Shown here piece by piece: positions 26,617-33,969 of a stretch of DNA of 64,000 bases; position 1 is the first letter of the stretch; each line of letters starts with the position of its first letter. Source of the DNA: Streptomyces sp. NBC_00286 (GTDB taxonomy: Bacteria > Actinomycetota > Actinomycetes > Streptomycetales > Streptomycetaceae); contig NZ_CP108054.1 of NCBI RefSeq assembly GCF_036173125.1, forward strand, positions 6,229,001 through 6,293,000. The letters are read 5' to 3'. The notes beneath the pieces are model-generated. The model was not told the DNA's origin and ran no database searches. It was given only the letters and a program-made list of their open reading frames with translations. The position numbers were made by a program, and so were the translations under genes.

Positions 26617-26808
26617 CTACGCGGTCTGGTGCGCCAGCAGGGCCACGGCCGCGATCAGCACGGCCAGCAGCGCGATGAGCGCCATGGGGTTCAGGCCCGC
26701 GAACGGGCTCTCCTGCTGCAGCCGCTCCCTGTTGGCACGACAGACAGGGCAGCGGCCTTCATTCACGGGCGCGGCACAGTTCGCGCACACCAACCGGTCG
26801 TACGTCAT
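26617..26808 (-). CDS. Small zinc-ribbon membrane protein
   Basis: Predicted 63-residue protein. Two CxxC pairs, Cys8/Cys11 (CANC) and Cys20/Cys23 (CPVC), form a rubredoxin-like zinc ribbon in the cytoplasmic N-terminal half. A single hydrophobic helix, about residues 42-60 (ALIALLAVLIAAVALLA), ends the protein. The ATG at 26808 is preceded by GGAGGG at a good distance; an upstream start at 26853 would add 15 residues with no feature. It is divergent from ftsE, with a short GGAACG/CGTTCC inverted repeat at 26862-26877 in the shared spacer. Function unknown; a role in membrane-associated regulation or assembly is only a guess. Confidence 0.75.
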   Translation of the reverse strand: MTYDRLVCANCAAPVNEGRCPVCRANRERLQQESPFAGLNPMALIALLAVLIAAVALLAHQTA

Positions 26809-27066
26809 GCGCTCGCCCTCCTTGCACCGGTTCCACGTAGACAACGCACTCAACGCTCTCAGGAACGAGAACGTTCCCCTCCACTGTGCCAGGTTCCCCG
26901 GATTTAGGCTCGCGTCCCCTTATCCTTCGCGGTCCCGGCGCTTTCAAGCCCTTCCCATGTACGACAAAACGTGCAACTCTCGCGCAACCCCGACCGGCGA
27001 CTGCACCCGCCCACCGGGTTCGCGTATGGTCACGCTCACCTACCCCCGCTGACTCGTGGTGCATCC

Positions 27067-27756
27067 GTGATCCGATTCGACAACGTCTCCAAGGTCTACC
27101 CAAAGCAGACCCGCCCCGCACTCAGGGATGTCTCCCTGGAGGTCGAACGCGGCGAGTTCGTGTTCCTGGTGGGCTCCTCCGGCTCCGGAAAGTCCACCTT
27201 CCTGCGGCTGATCCTGCGTGAGGAGCGCGTCAGCCACGGCCAGGTCCACGTCCTGGGCAAGGACCTCGCGCGCCTGTCCAACTGGAAAGTGCCGCACATG
27301 CGCCGCCAGTTGGGGACGGTGTTCCAGGACTTCCGGCTGCTGCCGAACAAGACGGTCGGCGAGAACGTCGCGTTCGCGCAGGAGGTCATCGGCAAGTCCC
27401 GCGGCGAGATCCGTAAATCAGTGCCCCAGGTGCTCGATCTTGTTGGGCTCGGCGGCAAGGAGGACCGGATGCCGGGCGAACTCTCCGGTGGTGAGCAGCA
27501 GCGCGTCGCCATCGCGCGCGCCTTCGTCAACCGGCCGAAGCTGCTCATCGCCGACGAACCGACCGGAAACCTCGATCCGCAGACCTCCGTCGGCATCATG
27601 AAGCTGCTCGACCGCATCAACCGGACGGGCACCACCGTCCTGATGGCGACCCACGACCAGAACATCGTGGACCAGATGCGCAAGCGCGTCATCGAGCTGG
27701 AGCAGGGCCGCCTCGTCCGCGACCAGGCACGCGGCGTCTACGGCTACCAGCACTGA
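27067..27756 (+). CDS. ftsE: Cell-division ABC ATPase FtsE
   Basis: Cytoplasmic ATPase of the FtsEX complex, which links division or septation to peptidoglycan hydrolase control. The 229-residue protein has Walker [10 protein letters not shown] near residue 37, Q-loop VFQDFRLLP, signature [14 protein letters not shown], Walker [13 protein letters not shown] and switch histidine ATHDQNI, all intact. The GTG at 27067 starts directly at [11 protein letters not shown]. No good Shine-Dalgarno precedes it, and a TATGGT box at 27025-27030 suggests a promoter close by. It is followed 38 bases later by ftsX. Confidence 0.96.
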   Translation: MIRFDNVSKVYPKQTRPALRDVSLEVERGEFVFLVGSSGSGKSTFLRLILREERVSHGQVHVLGKDLARLSNWKVPHMRRQLGTVFQDFRLLPNKTVGENVAFAQEVIGKSRGEIRKSVPQVLDLVGLGGKEDRMPGELSGGEQQRVAIARAFVNRPKLLIADEPTGNLDPQTSVGIMKLLDRINRTGTTVLMATHDQNIVDQMRKRVIELEQGRLVRDQARGVYGYQH

Positions 27757-27794
27757 CGACCGACAGGCTTCACGGAAAGGCTTAAGCAGACGCC

Positions 27795-28712
27795 ATGCGC
27801 GCCCAGTTCGTTCTGTCCGAGATCGGTGTCGGTCTCCGCCGCAATCTGACGATGACCTTCGCGGTCATCGTCTCCGTGGCCCTCTCCCTCGCCCTGTTCG
27901 GCGGTTCGCTCCTGATGAGCGATCAGGTCAACACGATGAAGGGCTACTGGTACGACAAGGTCAACGTCTCCATCTACCTCTGCAACAAGAGCGACGCGGA
28001 GTCCGACCCCAACTGCGCCAAGGGAGCGGTCACCACCGAGCAGAAGAAGCAGATCGAGAGCGACCTCGAGAAGATGTCCGTCGTCGACACCGTCGCGCAC
28101 GAGACGTCGGACGAGGCGTACAAGCACTACAAGGAGCAGTTCGGCGACTCCCCGCTGGCCAGCTCCCTCACGCCGGACCAGATGCAGGAGTCGTTCCGCG
28201 TCAAGCTGACGGAGCCGGAGAAGTACCAGGTCATCGCCACCGCCTTCGACGGCCGTGACGGTGTGCAGTCCGTGCAGGACCAGAAGAGCTACCTGGACAA
28301 CCTCTTCGAATTGCTCAACGGCATGAACTGGGCGGCCCGCGCGGTGATGGCGATGATGCTCGTCGTCGCGCTGATGCTGATCGTCAACACGGTGCGCGTC
28401 TCGGCGTTCAGCCGCCGCCGCGAGACCGGCATCATGCGTCTCGTCGGAGCCTCCGGCTTCTACATCCAGGCGCCGTTCATCATGGAGGCCGCCGTCGCCG
28501 GACTCATCGGCGGTGGTGTCGCCTGCGCCTTCCTGCTGATCGCCAGATACTTCATCATCGACCACGGTCTGGCCCTGTCCGAGAAGCTGAACCTCATCAA
28601 CTTCATCGGCTGGGACGCGGTCCTCACCAAGCTGCCGCTCATCCTCGCCACGAGTCTGTTGATGCCGGCGCTTGCCGCGTTTTTCGCGTTGCGCAAGTAC
28701 CTGAAGGTGTGA
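27795..28712 (+). CDS. ftsX: Cell-division membrane protein FtsX
   Basis: Membrane partner of FtsE, 305 residues. TM1 lies at about residues 20-42 (MTFAVIVSVALSLALFGGSL). A large extracytoplasmic domain of about 130 residues contains two cysteines (IYLCNKS and PNCAKG) that may form a disulfide. Three C-terminal helices start at about residue 185. The intracellular loop has SRRRETGIMRLVGAS, the usual site coupling to the ATPase. The extracytoplasmic domain normally recruits a peptidoglycan hydrolase or its activator; the actinobacterial partner is often RipC-like and is not in this window. The ATG at 27795 has GGAAAGG upstream. A strong terminator ends the pair. Confidence 0.95.
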   Translation: MRAQFVLSEIGVGLRRNLTMTFAVIVSVALSLALFGGSLLMSDQVNTMKGYWYDKVNVSIYLCNKSDAESDPNCAKGAVTTEQKKQIESDLEKMSVVDTVAHETSDEAYKHYKEQFGDSPLASSLTPDQMQESFRVKLTEPEKYQVIATAFDGRDGVQSVQDQKSYLDNLFELLNGMNWAARAVMAMMLVVALMLIVNTVRVSAFSRRRETGIMRLVGASGFYIQAPFIMEAAVAGLIGGGVACAFLLIARYFIIDHGLALSEKLNLINFIGWDAVLTKLPLILATSLLMPALAAFFALRKYLKV

Positions 28713-28723
28713 CGCATGCCAAT

Positions 28724-28755
28724 GGGGCCGTACTGCCAACGAGGCGTACGGCCCC
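28724..28755 (+). terminator. Terminator after ftsX
   Basis: Perfect 10-bp stem GGGGCCGTAC with GTACGGCCCC and a 12-base loop, followed by TTGCGTTGT. It abuts the promoter of the next gene. Confidence 0.82.
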
Positions 28756-28765
28756 TTGCGTTGTC

Positions 28766-28771
28766 CTAGAC
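28766..28771 (+). promoter_or_regulatory. -10 box TAGACT of a probably leaderless S41 protease mRNA
   Basis: TAGACT ends eight bases before the ATG at 28780, so transcription should start at or next to the start codon. This fits the absence of a ribosome-binding site there. Confidence 0.5.
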
Positions 28772-28779
28772 TCACCGGC

Positions 28780-29991
28780 ATGTCCGGCCGCGACCTGTTC
28801 TGTCCGCCCCGCCGTATCCGCCGCGGGGCGGCCCTGACGTTGGTCTTCGCGAGTGTCCTCGCCACCGGTGCCGCGACCGGCTCGTTCGGCGCCTCCGACC
28901 AGAAATCGTCTGCCCAGGGAGCCCGTACGGCGACGGTCGGATCCGCCGGATCCGCCGACTCTGCGGGGTCCGCCGACTCCGGGGGGCGCCAGGAGGACGT
29001 CGCCGACGCCGCCGCCGAAGCCATGGCCGACGGCAAGTCGCCCGTGGAGGCGGCCGAGCGCGCCGTGAGCCGCAGCGGCGACCGCTGGGGCGCGGTGTAC
29101 TCCCCGGGGGAGTACGAGGAGTTCGAGGAGGCCCTCGACGGCGCGTACACCGGCGTCGGCCTGGCCGCCCGGCGCGAGCGTGACGGACGTATCGCGGTGG
29201 CCCGCGTGCGGGACGGTTCGCCCGCGGACGCCGCGGGGATCCGCAAGGGCGACCGGCTGCGCAGCGTCGACGGCGAGCGCGTCGACGGCCGGCCGGTGAC
29301 CGAGGTCGTCTCCTTACTCCGGGGCGACGCCACCGACGCCGCCGCCGGTACGGCCGTCTCCCTGGGCCTGGAACGCGGCACGCGCGCGTGGACCGAGACG
29401 GTGCGCCGGGCGAGGCTGTCCACGGAGTCCGTGACGGTACGGGAACTCGCCGGCGACGTCACCGTGATCAAGGTCGCCGCCTTCACCAAGGGCTCCGGCG
29501 AACTCGTACGGGCCGCTGTCGCCGAGTCCGCCACTGGCGCCCGGATCGTCCTCGACCTGCGCGGCAACTCCGGCGGCTTGGTCGCCGAGGCCGTCACCGC
29601 CGCCTCCGCCTTCCTGGATGGCGGCCTGGTGGCGACGTACGACGTACGCGGCGAGCAGCGCGCCCTGCACGCCGAGCCGGGCGGCGACACCACCAGACCC
29701 CTGGTCGCGCTCGTCGACGGCGGCACGATGAGCGCGGCCGAGCTCCTCACCGGCGCCCTGCAGGACCGTGGACGTGCGGTCGTCGTGGGCTCCAGGACCT
29801 TCGGCAAGGGCTCGGTCCAGATGCCGAGCCGACTGCCGGACGGTTCCGTCGCCGAGCTGACCGTCGGGCACTACCGCACTCCCTTCGGGCGGACCGTCGA
29901 CGGCAGCGGCATCAGCCCCGACCTCGAGGTCGAGGAAGGCGTGCTGGAGAGGGCCGAGAAGGTATTGAGTGGCCTCGGGGACCCCTCGTAG
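28780..29991 (+). CDS. Secreted S41 family carboxy-terminal processing protease
   Basis: Extracytoplasmic serine protease of the CtpA/Prc type, 403 residues. An N-terminal signal sequence or anchor (GAALTLVFASVLATGAATG) is followed by a Ser/Ala/Gly-rich linker. A PDZ domain covers about residues 120-205 (GVGLAARRE, SPADAAGIRKGDRL). The S41 catalytic core contains LRGNSGGLVAEAV, the nucleophile serine in GGTMSAAELL and the general-base lysine in RTFGKGSVQMP, a Ser-Lys dyad. It trims the C termini of exported proteins. The ATG at 28780 is chosen because a TAGACT box just upstream implies a leaderless message; a TTG at 28756 overlaps that box. It sits between ftsX and smpB, 18 bases from smpB. 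Confidence 0.92.
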   Translation: MSGRDLFCPPRRIRRGAALTLVFASVLATGAATGSFGASDQKSSAQGARTATVGSAGSADSAGSADSGGRQEDVADAAAEAMADGKSPVEAAERAVSRSGDRWGAVYSPGEYEEFEEALDGAYTGVGLAARRERDGRIAVARVRDGSPADAAGIRKGDRLRSVDGERVDGRPVTEVVSLLRGDATDAAAGTAVSLGLERGTRAWTETVRRARLSTESVTVRELAGDVTVIKVAAFTKGSGELVRAAVAESATGARIVLDLRGNSGGLVAEAVTAASAFLDGGLVATYDVRGEQRALHAEPGGDTTRPLVALVDGGTMSAAELLTGALQDRGRAVVVGSRTFGKGSVQMPSRLPDGSVAELTVGHYRTPFGRTVDGSGISPDLEVEEGVLERAEKVLSGLGDPS

Positions 29992-30009
29992 TGCGAAAAT
30001 GGCCGCACT

Positions 30010-30489
30010 ATGGCTAAGGAAAAAGGGCGCAAGCTGATCGCGCAGAACAAGAAGGCGCGGCACGACTACCACATCCTCGACACGTACGAGGCCGGTCTGG
30101 TCCTCATGGGCACCGAGGTGAAGTCCCTGCGCCAGGGCCGGGCGTCGCTGGTCGACGGGTTCGTGTCCCTGGAGGGGCACGAGGCGTGGCTCTACAACGT
30201 GCACGTCCCCGAGTACAGCCAGGGCACGTGGACCAACCACAGCGCCCGGCGCAAGCGCAAACTCCTGATGCACCGCGAGGAGATCGACAAGCTGGAGCAG
30301 AAGTCCCAGGAGACGGGCCACACGATCGTGCCCCTCGCCCTGTACTTCAAGGACGGCCGAGCCAAGATCGAGATCGCACTGGCGAAGGGCAAGAAGGAGT
30401 ACGACAAGCGCCAGGCCCTGCGAGAGAAGCAGGACCGGCGGGAGACGGAGCGCGCGGTGTCGGCGGTACGGCGGCGGCAGCAGGCGTAA
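30010..30489 (+). CDS. smpB: SsrA-binding protein SmpB
   Basis: Small basic RNA-binding protein that escorts tmRNA to stalled ribosomes in trans-translation. The 159 residues include the OB-fold motifs [30 protein letters not shown], the [13 protein letters not shown] segment, and the basic C-terminal tail ([14 protein letters not shown]), which enters the mRNA channel. The ATG at 30010 begins [19 protein letters not shown], the standard N terminus. Its RNA partner ssrA lies 265 bases downstream on the same strand, the usual arrangement in streptomycetes, with a dispersed repeat in the spacer. Confidence 0.96.
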   Translation: MAKEKGRKLIAQNKKARHDYHILDTYEAGLVLMGTEVKSLRQGRASLVDGFVSLEGHEAWLYNVHVPEYSQGTWTNHSARRKRKLLMHREEIDKLEQKSQETGHTIVPLALYFKDGRAKIEIALAKGKKEYDKRQALREKQDRRETERAVSAVRRRQQA

Positions 30490-30612
30490 GCGCTCCGCTG
30501 GGAACACGGGCCGAAGCTGCGGGTCCGTCGTGGCTGGTCGCGCCCACGCGGCGGGGCCGCATATGTGACAGCCCCGCGCCCCTGAAGGGACGCGGTACAG
30601 CACCGGACTTCG
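30487..30612. repeat. Dispersed intergenic repeat, copy 2
   Basis: Between smpB and ssrA. It shares with 7438-7614 the ordered blocks GCGCTCCGCTG, AGCTGCGGGTCCGTCGTGGC, CCCGCGCCCCT and GCACCGGACTTC, but lacks the central hairpin segment, so it is about 50 bases shorter. Confidence 0.75.
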
Positions 30613-30753
30613 GTAAGCCGCCCTTAGCGGGCCACCCGGGCCCCAGGCCCCGGGAATAGGTTGGCACCGACGCGCGTTGGTCACGTACGATGGCTGCTGC
30701 ACCCCACAGCGGGTGCGGGCCCCCTTCTCGGAGGGGGATTGAAAAATCAACAT

Positions 30754-31139
30754 GGGGATGATCGGTTTCGACAGCGGATGTCGAAGCAGGGGAAGCGAGC
30801 CGAGGAAGCGGCAATGATCTCGTTAACCATATGTCGCAACCAATAATCGCCAATACTAAGCGCGATTCCCAGTCCTTCGCCCTCGCTGCCTAATAAGCAG
30901 TGAGTGAAGGACCCTTAATGGGTGTCAGCCCGGGGGTGTTCCCGACCCGGACCCTGGCATAATCTAGGGAACTAAACCGTCGAGCCCGGTCACGGGGCTC
31001 GATGGGAAATCAAACAGTGACTGAGCCCGTCGGAGACTTGTTCGCGAGATCTCCGGGGCTGAGAAAAGCACAGCGAACTGCGCTCGGAGAAGCCCTGGTT
31101 CTGCACCGTTGGACGCGGGTTCGATTCCCGCCATCTCCA
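30754..31139 (+). ncRNA. ssrA: Transfer-messenger RNA (tmRNA)
   Basis: Ribosome-rescue RNA. The tRNA-like part has acceptor strands GGGGATG at 30754 and CATCTCC ending 31138 with discriminator A, plus the T-arm GGGTTCGATTCCC near 31117. The conserved 5' segment ATCGGTTTCGACAG is present. The resume codon is GCC at 30849, giving the degradation tag ANTKRDSQSFALAA and then TAATAA (30849-30896); the alanine-rich end is the ClpXP recognition signal. The 3' CCA is not encoded, so it must be added. Pseudoknot sequence fills the rest. A TTGGCA...TACGAT pair at 30661-30691 could be the promoter but has long spacing. Two strong hairpins downstream end transcription. Confidence 0.97.
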
Positions 31140-31144
31140 CAAGC

Positions 31145-31168
31145 GTCTGGGGGGCATGCCCCCCAGAC
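31145..31168 (+). terminator. First terminator hairpin after ssrA
   Basis: Perfect palindrome with 10-bp arms GTCTGGGGGG and CCCCCCAGAC around CATG, six bases beyond the mature 3' end. It may terminate transcription or guide 3' processing. Confidence 0.75.
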
Positions 31169-31187
31169 CGCCTCACCCCATGTGAGA

Positions 31188-31224
31188 CGAAGGCCCGGTG
31201 GTCATGACGACCACCGGGCCTTCG
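31188..31224 (+). terminator. Second terminator, shared by ssrA and the convergent MFS gene
   Basis: Perfect 16-bp stem CGAAGGCCCGGTGGTC with its complement and a 5-base loop, followed by TCGTTT. It is 24 bases from the stop of the convergent transporter, so it can act on both strands. Confidence 0.85.
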
Positions 31225-31248
31225 TCGTTTCCGGTCACACTCTTCCGG

Positions 31249-32505
31249 TCACGCCCGTTGCTCTACGCGCTTCAGGCCGCGCACGGCTGGGATGGCCAGC
31301 AGCAGGGCGCAGGCGACGAGCGCCATGGACGCGGACACGTACAGCAGCGGCACTGTGCCCGCGACGACCGCGAGCGGCCCCGCCACCGCCTGCCCGACTG
31401 GCTTCATCACCAGCGAGCCGGCCGCATCGTAGGCGTGCACCCTGCCGAGGACGTCCTGCGGGATGTGCGTCTGCACGCTCGTGTGGAACATGACGATCCA
31501 GAACGCCATGCCCACGCCGCTCACCCCGTAGCACCCGGCGATGAGCGGCGCGGGAAGGCCGAGAGCGACTCCCAACGGCATGAGTGCCCAAAGGATCATG
31601 GAGAGGGCGCCGGCCCGGAGCGGATACCGCGGACGGAGTCTGATCGCGACGATCCCGCCGAGCACACTGCCCGCCCCGAGGGACGACATGACCAAGCCGA
31701 ACGTCGATGCTCCGTAGTCGGTGACCAGTGTGCTGTTGCCGAGGGTCATGGTGGGACCGGCGCCGGCCAGCTGCCAGAGCATGAAGACGACGATGACACT
31801 CCACAGCCAGGTCCTGGCCCGGAACTCCCGCCACCCCTCGACGAGATCGGCGCGGAACGATGCTTCGCCGCCCCGCCCGGCCGGGCCCATCGGGACCGAG
31901 CGGAGCAGGATCAGGCAGGCGCCGCTGACCCCATAGGTCAAGGCGTCGAGGGCGATCACCGCTGCTGGAGAGGAAACCACCAGCAGCAGACCTGCCAGCG
32001 ACGGGCCGATCACGACGGTCATGGACTCCGAGATGCGGAGTGTGGCGTTCGCCTTCTGCACGTCCTGAGCTATGCGCGGGGTGATGCTGGCGACTCCCGG
32101 CTGGAAGATTGCGCCACCCGCCCCGACCAGGGCCAGCAGCACCAGGATCTGCCACAACTGCGGCGTACCCAGCAGGAACAGCAGCGCGAGCAGCGCCTGA
32201 AAACACAGCCTTGTCGTGTCTGAGACGACCATCAGCCGCCGGGCGCCGAAGCGGTCGGACATCACGCCGCCAAAGATGATCAGTGCCGCGAACGGCGCTA
32301 CCAGCGCGGCCAGTGCATAGCCCACCCCACTCGCCCCGTATCCCGCCCGGATCACGGCGGCCGTGATCGCGACGGGGAGCATCGCGTCGCCCAGCAGAGA
32401 GGTGGTGCGGGCGGCGAAGAACAGCCGGAAGTCCGCCGTCCACAGCGGCAGATCAGACGAGTTCCCCTTGGCTTGCAGGTCACGGGCCATGTCCGAGCCA
32501 GCCAC
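31249..32505 (-). CDS. MFS transporter (MFS_3, multidrug-efflux-like)
   Basis: Twelve-helix major facilitator, 418 residues, of the enterobactin-exporter/macrolide-efflux-like MFS_3 group. Visible signs are RLFFAARTTSLLGDAMLPVA at the N terminus, the loop 2-3 signature GGVMSDRFGARRLM, and a central cytoplasmic loop of about 25 residues after TM6 (GPAGRGGEASFRADLVEGWREF), followed by the second six-helix half. It should export a small hydrophobic compound using the proton gradient. The start is uncertain: GTG 32505 is given and ATG 32490 would remove five residues. It has no obvious partner: upstream is a solitary antitoxin-like gene, downstream the ssrA terminator. Confidence 0.88.
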   Translation of the reverse strand: MAGSDMARDLQAKGNSSDLPLWTADFRLFFAARTTSLLGDAMLPVAITAAVIRAGYGASGVGYALAALVAPFAALIIFGGVMSDRFGARRLMVVSDTTRLCFQALLALLFLLGTPQLWQILVLLALVGAGGAIFQPGVASITPRIAQDVQKANATLRISESMTVVIGPSLAGLLLVVSSPAAVIALDALTYGVSGACLILLRSVPMGPAGRGGEASFRADLVEGWREFRARTWLWSVIVVFMLWQLAGAGPTMTLGNSTLVTDYGASTFGLVMSSLGAGSVLGGIVAIRLRPRYPLRAGALSMILWALMPLGVALGLPAPLIAGCYGVSGVGMAFWIVMFHTSVQTHIPQDVLGRVHAYDAAGSLVMKPVGQAVAGPLAVVAGTVPLLYVSASMALVACALLLAIPAVRGLKRVEQRA

Positions 32506-32689
32506 CGCTCACCGTCCCGCGTACGCCGTCGATCCCGACCAGGGCGACACTCTCGTACCTCGGCCGTCCCTCGGTCAACGGAATATGTTCGGCCATGCTG
32601 TGGGTCGGCAGCCCGCGCTCGGCGAGTGCGGGCTGCCCCCTCGGCCTCGAGAACCTTGGGCGGGCTGCCACCGCGCTGGGCGAGGACGT

Positions 32690-32905
32690 TCAGTGCCGTC
32701 GCTCACCGGGCACGTCGGTGTCGGTGAGGTCGACGCCAGCTGTGTGGCGCATGCGTTCAGCCAGTTCCGTGTTGGTCGGGGTGGTCGCCTCGCGGGTGAG
32801 GAGCTCGAGGATGTATGCCTGGAGGCTCTTGCCCTCTTTGGCGGCTCGTTTCTTCAGGGTGGCCAGAATGTCGTCGGGGACATCCCGGATCACGATCGAT
32901 GGCAT
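32690..32905 (-). CDS. Solitary ribbon-helix-helix antitoxin (FitA/VapB-like)
   Basis: Small DNA-binding antitoxin of 71 residues. The N terminus PSIVIRDVPDDILATLKKRA, followed by GKSLQAYILELL, is the ribbon-helix-helix fold of FitA-type antitoxins, which dimerise on DNA. The rest is the C-terminal segment that would wrap the toxin. The start ATG 32905 gives the standard beginning; an upstream ATG at 32935 adds ten residues. A PIN-domain toxin is normally encoded immediately downstream and overlapping. Here the following 180 bases before the MFS gene have no frame with PIN aspartates. It is therefore an orphan or the remains of a toxin-antitoxin pair. Confidence 0.8.
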   Translation of the reverse strand: MPSIVIRDVPDDILATLKKRAAKEGKSLQAYILELLTREATTPTNTELAERMRHTAGVDLTDTDVPGERRH

Positions 32906-32964
32906 GCCGGCAGTTTTGGCAGCGGATGCCGGCAAACTGCTGGCATCCGCTGGTGTGGGCCCCT

Positions 32965-33969
32965 TCAGGGCCGCCGCCCCGTGCTCTCCCGCACCGTCAG
33001 TCGCGGCGGTAGCAGTGTCGCCTCCGGTGCGGAGGCCCCGCCCAGCTTCTTCATCAGCAGTTCGACGGCTCCGGCGCCGACCTCGGCGGAGGGTATGGCG
33101 ACCGAGGTGACGGGGACGCGGACTCGGGCGGACAGTTCGTCCGGGCAGATTGCTGTGACGGAGAGGTCGCCGGGGACGCGTAGGCCTAGTTGCTCGAAGG
33201 CGTCTATGAGGGGTTCGACTATGGGCTCGTTGTGGACGACCACTCCTGTCAACGCTGGGCGTTCTCGCAGGAGTTGCTCGGCGACTTGGCGGGCTGCCGC
33301 GGGGTCCGCCTCGCAGGGGTGTACCGAGGAGGACAGGCCGTGCCGGTCTGCCGCCGTGGTGAAGCCTCGTACGACTCGCTGGGCGAAGCCCGTCTCGCGT
33401 ACGTACACCTCGGGCGGGGAGCCCACCAGGGCGATCACCCGGTGGCCGAGGCCCGCCAGGTGCTCGACGCAGACCTCGCCCGCCGCCTGGAAGTCCAGGT
33501 CGATGCAGGTGAGCCCGTCGGGCTTGGCGGGGAAGCCGATCAGGACCGAGGGGCGGTCCAGGGCGCGTAGCAACGGCAGCCGACGGTCGTGGAGTTGGAC
33601 GTCCATGACGATGAGCGCGTCCACGAGTGCTGTGTCGGCGACCCGTCTCAGCCCCTCCTCGCCCTCCTCCTGGGTGAGCAGCAGTACGTCGTGGTCGTAC
33701 CGGCGCGCGGTCGTCACCACGGACACCGCGAACTGCATCACCACCGGCACATGGATGCCCGCCCGCAACGGCACCACCAGCGCGAGAACGTTGGACCGGC
33801 TGCTGGCCAGCGCCCGTGCGCCCGCGTGCGGCCGGTAGCCCAGTTCGCGGATGCTGTCCTCGATCCGCCGCCGGGTCTCCTCCGAGATCGGGCGCTTGCC
33901 GCTCAGCGCGTACGAGACGGTGCTGGGGGAGACCCCCGCGTGCCGCGCCACGTCGGTGATCTTCACCAT
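32965..33969 (-). CDS. LacI-family repressor of the alpha-xyloside operon
   Basis: 334-residue LacI/GalR regulator. The N-terminal helix-turn-helix reads ITDVARHAGVSPSTVSYALSG, followed by the hinge helix GYRPHAGARALAS and a periplasmic-binding-like effector domain to the end (LALVVPLRAG, PSVLIGFPAK, GHRVIALVGS, VTSVAIPSAEVGAGAVELL). The ATG at 33969 overlaps the last seven bases of the alpha-xylosidase gene, so it is the last, translationally coupled gene of a five-gene operon. It probably represses its own operon through the two palindromes at 39424-39461, releasing on binding an alpha-xyloside such as isoprimeverose. The effector is inferred from the neighbouring enzyme. Confidence 0.92.
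   Translation of the reverse strand: MVKITDVARHAGVSPSTVSYALSGKRPISEETRRRIEDSIRELGYRPHAGARALASSRSNVLALVVPLRAGIHVPVVMQFAVSVVTTARRYDHDVLLLTQEEGEEGLRRVADTALVDALIVMDVQLHDRRLPLLRALDRPSVLIGFPAKPDGLTCIDLDFQAAGEVCVEHLAGLGHRVIALVGSPPEVYVRETGFAQRVVRGFTTAADRHGLSSSVHPCEADPAAARQVAEQLLRERPALTGVVVHNEPIVEPLIDAFEQLGLRVPGDLSVTAICPDELSARVRVPVTSVAIPSAEVGAGAVELLMKKLGGASAPEATLLPPRLTVRESTGRRP

Noticed and set aside
32480..32671. Short frame after the FitA-like antitoxin as a toxin
   Set aside because: No PIN aspartates and unusual Arg/Pro composition; it overlaps the start of the MFS gene.
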